Source: Leptolyngbya sp. BL0902
GTDB lineage: Bacteria > Cyanobacteriota > Cyanobacteriia > Phormidesmidales > Phormidesmidaceae
Direction of reading: 5' to 3'
Length of the DNA stretch: 64,000 nucleotides
NCBI RefSeq assembly: GCF_016403105.1
Contig: NZ_CP046155.1
Location: forward strand, 1,550,001-1,614,000
Below are positions 8,355 to 18,211 of this stretch, in pieces (the first letter of the stretch is position 1; each line of letters opens with the position of its first letter). The notes beneath the pieces were generated by a model. That model was not told the DNA's origin. It made no database searches and saw nothing but the letters and a program-made list of their open reading frames with translations. The position numbers and the translations under genes are program-made.

Positions 8355-8438
8355 CGCCTTCCCCACGGCCTAAGGTCAATCATCATGGCTTAAGGTAGGT
8401 CATAGGGACAAAACGCGATTCCATAGGAAGACGGAACC

Positions 8439-8765
8439 ATGCCAACGGTATCTGCCCAGGGCAAAACCTTTGAATGCGAAGCTGGAGCCAACCTGCGAAA
8501 GGTGCTGCTGGCCCACGGTGTAGACCTTTACAACGGCCAGTCTACGGTGATTAACTGCCGCAGCCTGGGCACCTGTGGCACCTGTGCGGTGCAGATTGAA
8601 GGCGAGGTTTCGGCCCCCAACTGGAAGGACAAAACCCGCCGCTCCTTGCCGCCCCACCAGGCCGACCGCAACCTTCGCCTCGCCTGCCAAACCCAGGTGT
8701 TAGGGGATGTCAAAGTCACCAAATATGACGGCTTTTGGGGCCAGGGCGAAACCGTAGTGTGGTAG
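8439..8765 (+). CDS. [2Fe-2S] ferredoxin-like protein
   Basis: The 108-residue protein has the cluster-binding cysteines C40, C46, C49 and C83. The C-x5-C-x2-C spacing (INCRSLGTCGTCAV) resembles the adrenodoxin or Isc type more than the photosynthetic PetF, which uses C-x4-C-x2-C. The fold elements after it (LACQTQVLGDVKV) fit the 2Fe-2S beta-grasp family. It should carry single electrons in the cytosol; the partner is not indicated by the neighbours. The long loop between the third and fourth cysteines is basic and polar (NWKDKTRRSLPPHQADR), which could be a docking surface. The gene lies 84 bp after comEC and 113 bp before a kinase gene on the same strand. Confidence 0.88.
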   Translation: MPTVSAQGKTFECEAGANLRKVLLAHGVDLYNGQSTVINCRSLGTCGTCAVQIEGEVSAPNWKDKTRRSLPPHQADRNLRLACQTQVLGDVKVTKYDGFWGQGETVVW

Positions 8766-8878
8766 AGGGGCCAAGGGTAACACCGAGATCGTGGTCGCCT
8801 TGGTTGGGAGGGATTCGCCCCCAGGGCAAGGTAGGGCCTTTATACTTTGTGATCTGTTGTTGATCTGCGGGCTGAGCC

Positions 8879-10633
8879 ATGACCCCTTCTCCCCCCTTAC
8901 CGCGAGAATCTAATCCCCTTGGGGGGCGCTACCAAATCGTTCAGCCTTTAGCGCAGGGCGGCTTTGGGCGCACCTTCAAGGCCCAGGATCTCCATATGCC
9001 GGGGCATCCCTTCTGTGTGGTCAAGCAGCTCAAGCCCCAGGTCTCCAGTGTGGAAGAACTGCAAGTGGCGCGGCGACTGTTTGACACCGAAGCCCAGGTT
9101 CTCTACCAGTTGGGGTCCCATCCTCAAATTCCGGCGCTTTTGGCCCACTTTGAAGAAAATCAAGAGTTTTACCTGGCCCAAGAACTGATCCAAGGCCATG
9201 CGCTGACCGAGGAACTGGTCGGGCAACCCTGGACGGAGGCCCAGGTGGTAGCCTTTTTGGGCGATTTGTTGGGCGTGCTGGCCTTTGTCCACGCTAAAGG
9301 GGTGATCCACCGCGATCTGAAGCCCTCGAACCTCATCCGCCGCCGCGAGGATCACCGCATTGTGCTGATCGACTTTGGGGCCGTGAAGCAGGTCAGCACC
9401 CAACTGCACAGCCAGCGCTCTGGCCTCAGCCACACCATTTCCATCGGCACCCAGGGCTATATGCCCAGCGAGCAACTGGCCGGACGGCCTCAGTTTAGCA
9501 GCGACCTCTATGCGGTGGGCATCCTGGGCATTCAAGCGCTCACGGGCTATGCCCCCACCGACCTGCATCCCCATCCCCAAAGCGGCGAACTTGACTGGCG
9601 CGGCTATGCGCCCCAGCGTTCCCCAGCGCTATTAGATTTCCTAGACCGTCTTGTGCGATACGACTTTCGATCTCGCTATCGCCATGGCATGGAGGCCCTA
9701 GCCGCTCTGCGCCAGTTGCCTCCAGCTCTCAGTGCCCAGATTCCCACCGAGGCTATCCCTGTGGGTGCCCATCGCTCGTCGCCCAGCCCTGTGGCCCCAG
9801 GACAGGCCACGGCAATAGACCCGACGACGCTAGATCCAGCCGCGATGAATCCAGCCGCGATGGTTCCAACGGTGGCTGTGGCTCCCCATCGCCCAGATTT
9901 TCCCACCGCCGCTGTTCCCCTCACCCATGCGGCAACGCCTCGATCCGCAGCATCCCCCAGGCCAACCTGGGTGCCCATCCTCGCCCTGATGGTATTAGCG
10001 GCCTTGGGCGGAGGGCTAGGGGCGGTCGGCTGGCGAGCGGTGATGATGCCCTCCAACCCAGAGATCGATGGAGGGGCTCCGGCAGCTAATCGCCCTACCC
10101 CAGACGATCCTTCTCCTCCCGTGCCCCCCCGCTCCCCGGCAGAGAGACCGTCGAATCCTGCTCCGCCCGCTCCCACAGACACCAGCACCCCTGCGCCCGT
10201 TCCGCCCACGCCCCCAGCAACGGCTTCAGAGACCACCCCTCCTGAAGTTGTCTCGGAGGGTCGCCCAACGCGGTCGGAGGTAGCGGGTTCTACCCCGGCC
10301 CCGCCCCTAGATGTGGCCTCCGCCCAGGCCACGGTTGCCAACCTGTACGTTTACATCAGTAGCGGCGACTGGGAGAACGCTCAGGCTCAGTTTAGTCCGG
10401 CCTTAGCTCAGCAGTTCGATCCGGGCTTCTTTCGGCAGTTTGACCGAGTAACCGTCGAAAATCTGCGCGTCCTTGAGCAAAGCGATGATCAGATAGCGCT
10501 CTTGGGCGAAAACACCTACTTTTACCCCGATGGCACCACTCAGCGGGAGGAACGCACCTTTACGGTACAAATGATGAACGATGAACCCCGCGTTGTCAGC
10601 TCTGCGTTTAGGCGGGTGATTAAGTTTCGCTAG
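8879..10633 (+). CDS. Ser/Thr protein kinase, membrane-anchored
   Basis: A Hanks-type kinase domain covers about residues 16-275. It has a glycine-rich loop LAQGGFGRTFKA, ATP-binding Lys at 49, catalytic HRDLKPSN at 144-151 and DFG at 165-167, so it should be active. A Pro/Ala/Thr-rich linker follows, with small repeats around LDPAAMNPAAM. A single membrane helix spans about 363-385, then comes a second proline-rich stretch. The C-terminal domain of about 110 residues (DVASAQATVANLYVYISSGD onwards) probably lies on the far side of the membrane and looks like an NTF2/ARC6-like sensing fold of the kind seen in other cyanobacterial kinases. Substrate and signal are unknown. The 3' end converges on the IMPase gene with 13 bp between. 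Confidence 0.9.
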   Translation: MTPSPPLPRESNPLGGRYQIVQPLAQGGFGRTFKAQDLHMPGHPFCVVKQLKPQVSSVEELQVARRLFDTEAQVLYQLGSHPQIPALLAHFEENQEFYLAQELIQGHALTEELVGQPWTEAQVVAFLGDLLGVLAFVHAKGVIHRDLKPSNLIRRREDHRIVLIDFGAVKQVSTQLHSQRSGLSHTISIGTQGYMPSEQLAGRPQFSSDLYAVGILGIQALTGYAPTDLHPHPQSGELDWRGYAPQRSPALLDFLDRLVRYDFRSRYRHGMEALAALRQLPPALSAQIPTEAIPVGAHRSSPSPVAPGQATAIDPTTLDPAAMNPAAMVPTVAVAPHRPDFPTAAVPLTHAATPRSAASPRPTWVPILALMVLAALGGGLGAVGWRAVMMPSNPEIDGGAPAANRPTPDDPSPPVPPRSPAERPSNPAPPAPTDTSTPAPVPPTPPATASETTPPEVVSEGRPTRSEVAGSTPAPPLDVASAQATVANLYVYISSGDWENAQAQFSPALAQQFDPGFFRQFDRVTVENLRVLEQSDDQIALLGENTYFYPDGTTQREERTFTVQMMNDEPRVVSSAFRRVIKFR

Positions 10634-10646
10634 GCATGGGGTAGCC

Positions 10647-11462
10647 TCAAGGGCGCTGCCCCACCTGGCCAACCAGGGGCACGAAGGTCTCTACCCAATT
10701 CCGCTGAGCCGTCACCAGCGTTGGATAGGGCTGGCGGCTATAGTCTTGGCCCACGGTGAGAGGGAAGAGTGCCGCGCCATCGAGGGCCACCCAGGTGGCT
10801 CCGGCGGCTTGCACAATGGCCCACACAGCGGCGATGTCCCAAATTTTGGGTGTCGCTTCCACAGCCCCGATGGCCCAACCTGCCCCCACCAGCAGCAGGT
10901 TATAGGTGGCCGATCCCAGCATCCGAATTTTGCAGGGGAAGGGCTGGCTCATCACCGAGGTACTGCGGGCGCAGAGGCTAAAGAATTCCTGGGGGCCAGG
11001 TTCCGCTGGGCTGGGCTGCATGGGCCGACCGTTAAAAAATGCACCGCTGGGCATAGTTAGTCCGCTTTCACCGGGCCAATAACCATGGAACGCTTGCCCC
11101 AGGGGCGGCATCGCTACATAGCCAAAGACGGGCACCCCTCGGTAGAGCAGCGCCAGGGAAATGCCCCAGATGGGAATACCCCGCGCAAAGTTGGTGGTGC
11201 CGTCGATGGGGTCGATAATCCAGCACCAGTCGGTGTTGGGGAAAATATGCTCGGTTTCTTCGCTGAGGACGCCGTGGTCAGGGAAGGTTTTGAGGATGGC
11301 GGTGCGAAGGGCTTCGTCGGCCCAGCGGTCGGAAGCCGTCACCAAGCTACCATCGGCCTTGAGGTCGGCCTGGGCGTGGCCAAAGTCCTCTAGCAATGTT
11401 TGCCCCACGCGCTGGGTGGTGGTTTGGGCAAAATCCAGCACCGTCTGCCAAAACATGTCCAT
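10647..11462 (-). CDS. Inositol monophosphatase family phosphatase
   Basis: The 271-residue protein carries the metal-binding signatures of the IMPase/FIG family: SEE (68-69), WIIDPIDGTTNFARG (from about 81) and IWDIAA near residue 208. These Mg-dependent enzymes remove phosphate from small molecules. In bacteria the substrate may be inositol phosphate, 3'-phosphoadenosine phosphate, histidinol phosphate or fructose bisphosphate, and sequence alone does not choose. No signal peptide is present. The start ATG at 11462 could equally be the one two codons later. The gene upstream on this strand is the BCD-family carrier, separated by a spacer filled by palindromic repeats, so the two are probably separate units. 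Confidence 0.88.
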   Translation of the reverse strand: MDMFWQTVLDFAQTTTQRVGQTLLEDFGHAQADLKADGSLVTASDRWADEALRTAILKTFPDHGVLSEETEHIFPNTDWCWIIDPIDGTTNFARGIPIWGISLALLYRGVPVFGYVAMPPLGQAFHGYWPGESGLTMPSGAFFNGRPMQPSPAEPGPQEFFSLCARSTSVMSQPFPCKIRMLGSATYNLLLVGAGWAIGAVEATPKIWDIAAVWAIVQAAGATWVALDGAALFPLTVGQDYSRQPYPTLVTAQRNWVETFVPLVGQVGQRP

Positions 11463-11530
11463 GGAAAACCTGTTGAGAATGTTGATTGTGGGAGCGATTT
11501 GAGGAGTGAAATCCTGCCTAGCCCGGAGTT

Positions 11531-11631
11531 GCCCTCACCCTAAATCCCTCTCCCAAGCTGGGAGAGGGACTTTGAAAGAAGCCATTTCCGGCCCCCCTCT
11601 CCTCCCTGGGAGAGGGGCTGGGGGTGAGGGC
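11531..11631. repeat. Interspersed palindromic repeat (REP-like), composite copy
   Basis: The element is bounded by a 10-bp inverted repeat, GCCCTCACCC (11531-11540) and GGGTGAGGGC (11622-11631). It contains two internal hairpins: CCCTCTCCC-AAGCT-GGGAGAGGG (11546-11568) and CCCCTCTCC/GGAGAGGGG (11594-11617). Single-hairpin copies of the same family lie at 50914-50953 and 60142-60182. Confidence 0.85.
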
Positions 11632-11657
11632 GACTCTTGCTGCAAGGACGGTTTGGG

Positions 11658-13121
11658 CTAATCCATATCACTTTCCAAGGCAGCGGTGATGGCGGCTTTG
11701 GCGTTGGATTGAAACTCCAGAATATCCACCCGACTCAGCAGCCCAATGGCCACGATCATCCCCACGGCCTGGAGGCCGAACACGAGGCCGTAGGCCAGCA
11801 GGGCATTGGGTTCGCCTACCGCAGCCGTCCCTTGTCCGCCGCCGAAAATCAGCCGACCCAGATCCAGCAAGCCGCCCCCCAGCACCGTGGCGCTGCCCCT
11901 GGCGATGGCCTGGGCCAACCCCCACGCGCCGATGAAGGTACCCGCCGTTTCCGCCACGGTGAGATCCAGCATCAGCACGATGGCCCCTAGGGTGAGGACG
12001 CCGGACGCTGTGCCAAACAAAAACACCGCCGACAGCAACACCTGGGGCGAGGCCGTCAGCCCCGACAAAATCAGGCCCACCAGGCACAGGGCTGCCCAGC
12101 TACAGCCCAGCTTCACCGTGCGCTGCTTGCCGATGCGGGGCACCACCAGCCAGCCCGTGAAGATAATCCCCAACAGCGTGCCCATGCCAAAGGCGGCATT
12201 GAGCTGGGTGGTTTCGGCGATGGTCATACCAAAGACTTCGCCACCGTAGGGTTCGAGGATGGCGTCTTGCATAAACAGGCTGAGGCTGAGCACCAGCAAA
12301 AAGCTGAAAAACAACCCCGTTTGGCGACTAGCGGTGAGAATCCGCAAGGCTTTGCCCAGGGTGAGGCCGTCTTCACGATCCTGGAGGGACGACCGATCCC
12401 GCAGGCGCGAGTATTTGCGCTCGATGCCGTAGGTGCTGAAGATAGACAGGGCACAAACCACCGCCGGAGCAATGACAAACAGCCGATTCACCGCACTCCG
12501 CACCTGCTCGAAGGGGGCGTTTAGCTCGATGGGTTTGAGCACGATGGAGGTGATGATTACCCCGGTAATGATGCCCACCATCAGCATGGCCCAGCCGATG
12601 CTCACCAGGCGGGAGCGACTGTCCTCATCGGACACATCCACCAGTAGGGCGGTGAAGGGGGTTGACGTAGCACTGAGGGCCAAGCCATAGGCGGCAAAGA
12701 GGACTCCTAGCAGCCCCACCCAGGGGTATACCGCTGGCCCCCAGCCGCTTTCTAGGGTGCGGCTTCCAATTTGCCACACCACTTGCAGGGCCAAAAAGGA
12801 AATCACTGCCACCGAGAGAATCCCCAGCCAAATATAGCCGCTGCGGTGGTAGCCCAGCAGGGGCCGAGCATCGGACATTTGGCCAAACCACACCCGCGCC
12901 GGAGCCATGAACTGATGTACCGCAATGGTGCCCGCCGCAATCAGGGCCGGAACCCGCAGTTCCTCAATCATCACCCGGTTCAGCACCCCCAGGGTGAGCA
13001 GGGACATAATGCCCAAGCCCATGTTGAACACCCCCAGGCGCAGCATTGTCAGCAGTCCTAGGTTAGGCCGGGTCGCTTGGGTCGGTTGGGGACTGGGCAA
13101 GGAAACGTCGGGGCTAGACAT
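11658..13121 (-). CDS. BCD/PucC-family major facilitator (chlorophyll-associated carrier)
   Basis: About 12 hydrophobic helices, with RLGVFNMGLGIMSLLTLG-type helix 1 and the helix 2-3 block MIEELRVPALIAAG...HQFMAPARVWFGQMSD, identify the BCD/PucC branch of the major facilitator superfamily. Relatives accompany bacteriochlorophyll and light-harvesting complex assembly in purple bacteria. In cyanobacteria they are thought to handle chlorophyll or its precursors, but the substrate is unproven. The protein lies in the cytoplasmic or thylakoid membrane. The frame opens at ATG 13175; I prefer ATG 13121 (MSSPDVSLPS), which leaves a short cytosolic tail before helix 1. Neither start has a good ribosome binding site. 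The FIST gene lies upstream on the same strand. Confidence 0.82.
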   Translation of the reverse strand: MSSPDVSLPSPQPTQATRPNLGLLTMLRLGVFNMGLGIMSLLTLGVLNRVMIEELRVPALIAAGTIAVHQFMAPARVWFGQMSDARPLLGYHRSGYIWLGILSVAVISFLALQVVWQIGSRTLESGWGPAVYPWVGLLGVLFAAYGLALSATSTPFTALLVDVSDEDSRSRLVSIGWAMLMVGIITGVIITSIVLKPIELNAPFEQVRSAVNRLFVIAPAVVCALSIFSTYGIERKYSRLRDRSSLQDREDGLTLGKALRILTASRQTGLFFSFLLVLSLSLFMQDAILEPYGGEVFGMTIAETTQLNAAFGMGTLLGIIFTGWLVVPRIGKQRTVKLGCSWAALCLVGLILSGLTASPQVLLSAVFLFGTASGVLTLGAIVLMLDLTVAETAGTFIGAWGLAQAIARGSATVLGGGLLDLGRLIFGGGQGTAAVGEPNALLAYGLVFGLQAVGMIVAIGLLSRVDILEFQSNAKAAITAALESDMD

Positions 13122-13250
13122 TGCGGCAATCCAGGGATGAACGGCAGAAATTAACAATCGAGTAGGTTTCCCCATTTTGCCACGGGGACGGGATGACCAG
13201 ATGTCAGGGTTGTCTGGTGGAGGCCAAGGCGGAAAGGGCGACGGTTTCGG

Positions 13251-14483
13251 CTAGGGCTGGCGGCAAATACCAAAGACCGAGGTGAACCCATGCAAAAAGG
13301 TGGTGTTGCCCACGGGGCCAATTTCGCCACCGCAGAAAAAGCCGCCTAGGGGCACCGGGCCAAGGTATTGCTGAAACAGGTCAGAGTCAAAGTTGGCGGA
13401 TTGGTAGAGCCCTTCCCCTCGGCCCATGCAGGAAAACATCAGAGCTCCGGCGGGGGCGGTGGGTTGCTGGCGGCGGTAGTTGCCCAGCCAGTGATCGAGG
13501 TCTTCGGCGGAAGTACGGGCATCGCGCAGGTGAAACTGAATTCGCTGGCCGGGGCGCACCCGATCTCCCACGGCAATGGCCCCCGTTTTCGGATCCACGC
13601 CCAGCAGGGTGCGAATGAGAAAATCCCCTGGGCTGAGGGTGAGCTTAAACTCGTCCTGGGCAATGCCCACAAATAGGGAATTCTGCGCCAGTTTGCGATC
13701 CGCCTCGCTGAGGGTTTGGATCAGCCCTTGCAGTACCTCCAGGGGCGGACGTTCATCGTGGTCGTGCTCTGGATCGTTGAGGCTGAGGATAATGTTGCGC
13801 TCCGTTTCTCCCACTTGGTACGCAGGGCCAATGGGCCGACACCCCTGGGCCACAATCGCCTCCAGCACAATGGGGCCAGACAGGGCCACCCCCACCACCC
13901 CCTCGGTATGAAGGGTGTGATTGCAGAACAGGCCGCTCTGGCGGTTGAAGCCATCCACACTGGCCAACCCGCCCACCTTCACCGCCTGGGGATAGGCGAA
14001 ATCGAGCCCCTGAAGCAGATCGTTAATGCCAGAGGAGAAGGGATCCGCCAGCAGAATAAATTGCGGATTCGTGGCCGGATCAACGCCAATAAAGTCTGTC
14101 CACGTAGCGGGCGGGCTGTCTAAATCAGGCAGATCATCCCCAGACCGATGAAAGGGCTGCACCGTCACCCCCGGCAACCGGGCCACCGTCAAACTCAGGG
14201 CCGGGGCCGATTCCACCTCCACAGCGGCTTCAGCACTAGCCATCCCCACCACGCCGCCGCCGCTACAGCCCACCACCACAGGCAGGGGCCACTGTTCTTG
14301 CAGCAGGGGCAACAGACGCGGAAATTCGCTGGTAAAGGCGGAGGAAATAAACACCAGGGCCAAATCTGGCGGTGTGTCAAAGTGGGGCTTGAGGGTATCC
14401 ACCACTTCCTGCACTGCCGCCTCTAGGGACGCCCGCTGGGACAGGGCATTGGCCCACTGCATGGTCTGGGAAGCACCTGTCAT
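13251..14483 (-). CDS. FIST domain protein (small-ligand sensor)
   Basis: The FIST N-terminal domain is recognisable by LALVFISSAF and then VVVGCSGGGVVG, followed by the FIST_C domain (GEGLYQSANFDSDLFQQYLG and PLGGFFCGGEIGP near the end). FIST domains sit in signalling proteins and are thought to bind amino-acid-like ligands; this one stands alone without a kinase or receptor domain. The frame is open from 14594, but ATG 14483 is preceded by GAAGGAGACAACGAACC, a strong Shine-Dalgarno with nine-base spacing, giving 410 residues. No signal peptide or membrane segment is seen. The neighbours (BCD carrier downstream, CP12 divergent upstream) do not define a pathway. Confidence 0.85.
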   Translation of the reverse strand: MTGASQTMQWANALSQRASLEAAVQEVVDTLKPHFDTPPDLALVFISSAFTSEFPRLLPLLQEQWPLPVVVGCSGGGVVGMASAEAAVEVESAPALSLTVARLPGVTVQPFHRSGDDLPDLDSPPATWTDFIGVDPATNPQFILLADPFSSGINDLLQGLDFAYPQAVKVGGLASVDGFNRQSGLFCNHTLHTEGVVGVALSGPIVLEAIVAQGCRPIGPAYQVGETERNIILSLNDPEHDHDERPPLEVLQGLIQTLSEADRKLAQNSLFVGIAQDEFKLTLSPGDFLIRTLLGVDPKTGAIAVGDRVRPGQRIQFHLRDARTSAEDLDHWLGNYRRQQPTAPAGALMFSCMGRGEGLYQSANFDSDLFQQYLGPVPLGGFFCGGEIGPVGNTTFLHGFTSVFGICRQP

Positions 14484-14737
14484 GGTTCGTTGTCTCCTTC
14501 GCCAGTGGCGTTGTGCAGGGTTGTAAGGTGTAGAGGTCTCCTGAGGGGATAGGAATCGCCAGGGCGGATGGCCTCCCAGGGTAGGGTAGATCACCGAAAT
14601 TAGCCGATTCCAGAGGTAAACTATACTGGATTTTAGGGTTTGACCTCAAAGGATCGCGCTAGTCTAGGGCGATCTCGTCCTGTCCTCAGGAAGGAATTTT
14701 GTCTTTCCCAAAATCATCCATAGCAACAAGGAATATC

Positions 14738-14959
14738 ATGAGCGATAATCTCCAAACCCGCATCCAAAGCGAAATTGAAAGCGCTCGGGCCGCCTGCGAC
14801 ACCGGAAATGCCCAAGACTGCGCCGCCGCCTGGGATGCCGTGGAAGAACTTCAGGCCGAAGCCTCCCACCAGCGCGAGCAAGGCACCGACAAAACCTCCC
14901 TCGAAACCTACTGCGACAACAACCCAGACGCCGACGAATGCCGCGTCTACGACAATTAG
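14738..14959 (+). CDS. cp12: CP12, Calvin-cycle regulatory protein
   Basis: CP12 is a small, largely disordered protein that links glyceraldehyde-3-phosphate dehydrogenase and phosphoribulokinase into an inactive complex in the dark. The 73-residue sequence has both redox cysteine pairs, C20/C28 and C59/C68. It also has the AAWDAVEELQAEASH core that contacts phosphoribulokinase, and the C-terminal NPDADECRVYDN tail that inserts into the dehydrogenase. Thioredoxin reduction of the disulfides releases the enzymes in the light. ATG 14738 has AAGGA just upstream; an in-frame TTG at 14699 is unlikely to be the start. It converges on accC, with a large hairpin between them. Confidence 0.96.
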   Translation: MSDNLQTRIQSEIESARAACDTGNAQDCAAAWDAVEELQAEASHQREQGTDKTSLETYCDNNPDADECRVYDN

Positions 14960-15008
14960 CCATCAAGGTTTCACCTAAAACGGCTCCATAATGGATGCTG
15001 ACCGCTAG

Positions 15009-15048
15009 GGCCGATGGGATAGCTCCACCGAGTAACGTCCCATCGGCC
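15009..15048. terminator. Long inverted repeat between convergent genes
   Basis: GGCCGATGGGA (15009-15019) pairs perfectly with TCCCATCGGCC (15038-15048) across an 18-base loop. It sits between the 3' ends of cp12 and accC. There is no T-tract, so it is at best an atypical bidirectional terminator or an RNA-stabilising hairpin. Confidence 0.5.
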
Positions 15049-15114
15049 AGCGATAGGTTCAGGGGACAAACTACCTTGGAACCCGCTCGTCAACCTCTCC
15101 CTCGGCCATCAAGG

Positions 15115-16464
<1,350 letters not shown>

Positions 16465-16653
16465 TCTATAGGGCGATAGTCTCTCAACCAGAATCATACG
16501 ACGGTTGCTGATCCTATCACGGGGTAAGGGACAGAAAATTTCCGATCCGAGGGGGCTAACATTGCCGCCATTATGGTTTATTCTGATATAGCTGAGCTGA
16601 TGTTCCGGGCTAAATTCCCTCATGGGCCTGGGTAAAGTCGCTTAGTCCAACCT

Positions 16654-16735
16654 GCGGATGTGGTGGAATTGGTAGACACGCACGCTTGAGGGGCGTGTGG
16701 CTCACGCTGTGCGAGTTCGAGTCTCGCCATCCGCA
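16654..16735 (+). tRNA. tRNA-Leu (GAG anticodon)
   Basis: The acceptor stem GCGGATG pairs with CATCCGC and A follows as discriminator base. The D arm contains AATTGGTAGAC. The anticodon stem CACGC/GCGTG encloses the loop TTGAGGG, giving anticodon GAG. A class II long variable arm follows, and the T arm is GCGAG-TTCGAGT-CTCGC. The 82-base gene encodes no 3' CCA, consistent with the CCA-adding enzyme gene at 38.7 kb. It lies on the plus strand between two minus-strand genes and so has its own promoter. Confidence 0.95.
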
Positions 16736-16751
16736 TAAGTTCTTTCCCCGT

Positions 16752-18128
16752 CTAGCGATCTCCCGCTGATAATTGATCGGGCAGGGGTGGCAACCAGTCA
16801 TCCCCTAGCTGGGCGATGGCCCACTCAGCAACCCGGAGTAGCCGTCCATCTTGGCCACGTTGGCCCACGAGCTGAAGCCCCAGCGGTAGTCCCTGTTCTC
16901 CTCGCCCCAGCGGCAGGCTGAGCGCGGGCACGCCACAGATTGACCAGAGGGCGCAGAACTTAAAGGAACCAGTATTGTCTAAGCCTGCCGGAGCTATACC
17001 CGTGGTCACTGGCGTAATCAGGGCATCATAGCGGTCAAACAGCGGTGCAAGGGCAACGCTGTAGTTGACTACGGCCTGTCGGGCGGTGGCATAGGCCAAC
17101 CCGCTGTAGGCGCGGCCTCGCTCGATGGTTTGGCGCAGGGTGGGGGACAGGGCATCGCGATGGCGGTCGTAGTCTGCGCCGTGGTGAGCTGCCATGCCGC
17201 AGGCCAGCAGCACGTCCAGGGTATCGAGGTAATCGTTGAAGATATTAGGCAGGGAGATTTCAGTCACACTGGCCCCCGCTGCGGCCCAGGATTCTAGACT
17301 TTGGGCGAGGGCGGTCTGAGCCTGGGGTTCCACCTCGTGCCAAAACGGAGTGGGTACAAAGGCGAAGTGGGGCAGCGGGGCGGCATTCCAGGACAAGTCT
17401 AAACCCGGTGCGCCGAGGCTGTCTGGGTCGCGTCCGTCGGGGCCAATCAGAACACGGCAGAGTAGCGTGATATCCTCCAGGGATCGCCCGAACACGCCGA
17501 CATGGTCTAGATCGCGACTGACGGGCAGGGTGCCGTGGCGAGAAATCAGCCCAAAGCTGGGCTTAAACCCCAAAATGCCGCAGTAGGCCGCTGGACGCAA
17601 AATCGATCCTGCTGTCTGGCTACCCAGGGCCAGAGGCACCATGCGATCAGCCACGGCTGCCGCCGACCCGCTGGAGCTGCCCCCTGGGGTGTGACCGGGG
17701 TGGTAGGGGTTGCGGGTTTTGCCTGCGCTGGCGTGGGCATACTCGGTGGTAACGGTTTTGCCGAGAATGACCGCCCCAGCGGCGCGTAACCGCTCGACCA
17801 CCGCTGCATCGTAGGGGAGGCGCTGTCCAGCGTAGATTGGGGTGCCCCAGCCCGTGGGCATATCCGTCGTGGCAAAAATATCTTTCACCGCCACGGGAAT
17901 ACCGTGCAGCGGGCCGAGGGGATGACCCTCGCCACGGCGCTGATCGCAAAGCCGACTTTGGTGACGAACGTATTCTGGATCCAAATACTCCCAGGCATCG
18001 ACAACAGGTTCGCGCTGGACGATGCGATCTAGGCAGGCTTGGGCCAGGGCTTGGGCCGACACCTCCCCAGCGTGCAGGAGGGGGGCTAATTCACTGGCGG
18101 TCAAGGTATGGAGGGGCAAAACACCCAT
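16752..18128 (-). CDS. Amidase signature family hydrolase
   Basis: The protein has the amidase-signature catalytic core: IPVAVKDIF with the triad Lys, then TPGGSSSGSAAAVA with the cis-Ser and nucleophilic Ser region, and ALGSQTAGSILRPAAYCG. Members hydrolyse amide bonds of diverse small substrates. At about 458 residues it is close in length to GatA, but the C-terminal half does not read as the usual GatA, so a general amidase is the safer call. ATG 18128 is preferred to the GTG at 18137; neither has a visible Shine-Dalgarno. It is divergent from the DMT carrier gene (84 bp), and the two might share control. Substrate unknown. Confidence 0.87.
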   Translation of the reverse strand: MGVLPLHTLTASELAPLLHAGEVSAQALAQACLDRIVQREPVVDAWEYLDPEYVRHQSRLCDQRRGEGHPLGPLHGIPVAVKDIFATTDMPTGWGTPIYAGQRLPYDAAVVERLRAAGAVILGKTVTTEYAHASAGKTRNPYHPGHTPGGSSSGSAAAVADRMVPLALGSQTAGSILRPAAYCGILGFKPSFGLISRHGTLPVSRDLDHVGVFGRSLEDITLLCRVLIGPDGRDPDSLGAPGLDLSWNAAPLPHFAFVPTPFWHEVEPQAQTALAQSLESWAAAGASVTEISLPNIFNDYLDTLDVLLACGMAAHHGADYDRHRDALSPTLRQTIERGRAYSGLAYATARQAVVNYSVALAPLFDRYDALITPVTTGIAPAGLDNTGSFKFCALWSICGVPALSLPLGRGEQGLPLGLQLVGQRGQDGRLLRVAEWAIAQLGDDWLPPLPDQLSAGDR

Positions 18129-18211
18129 GGAAAGCACCCAAATTTGAGGGATGTCGTTGAATGGTATACAGGATACAAATGTATACGAAACCCAAATGGA
18201 AGGACGACTGA

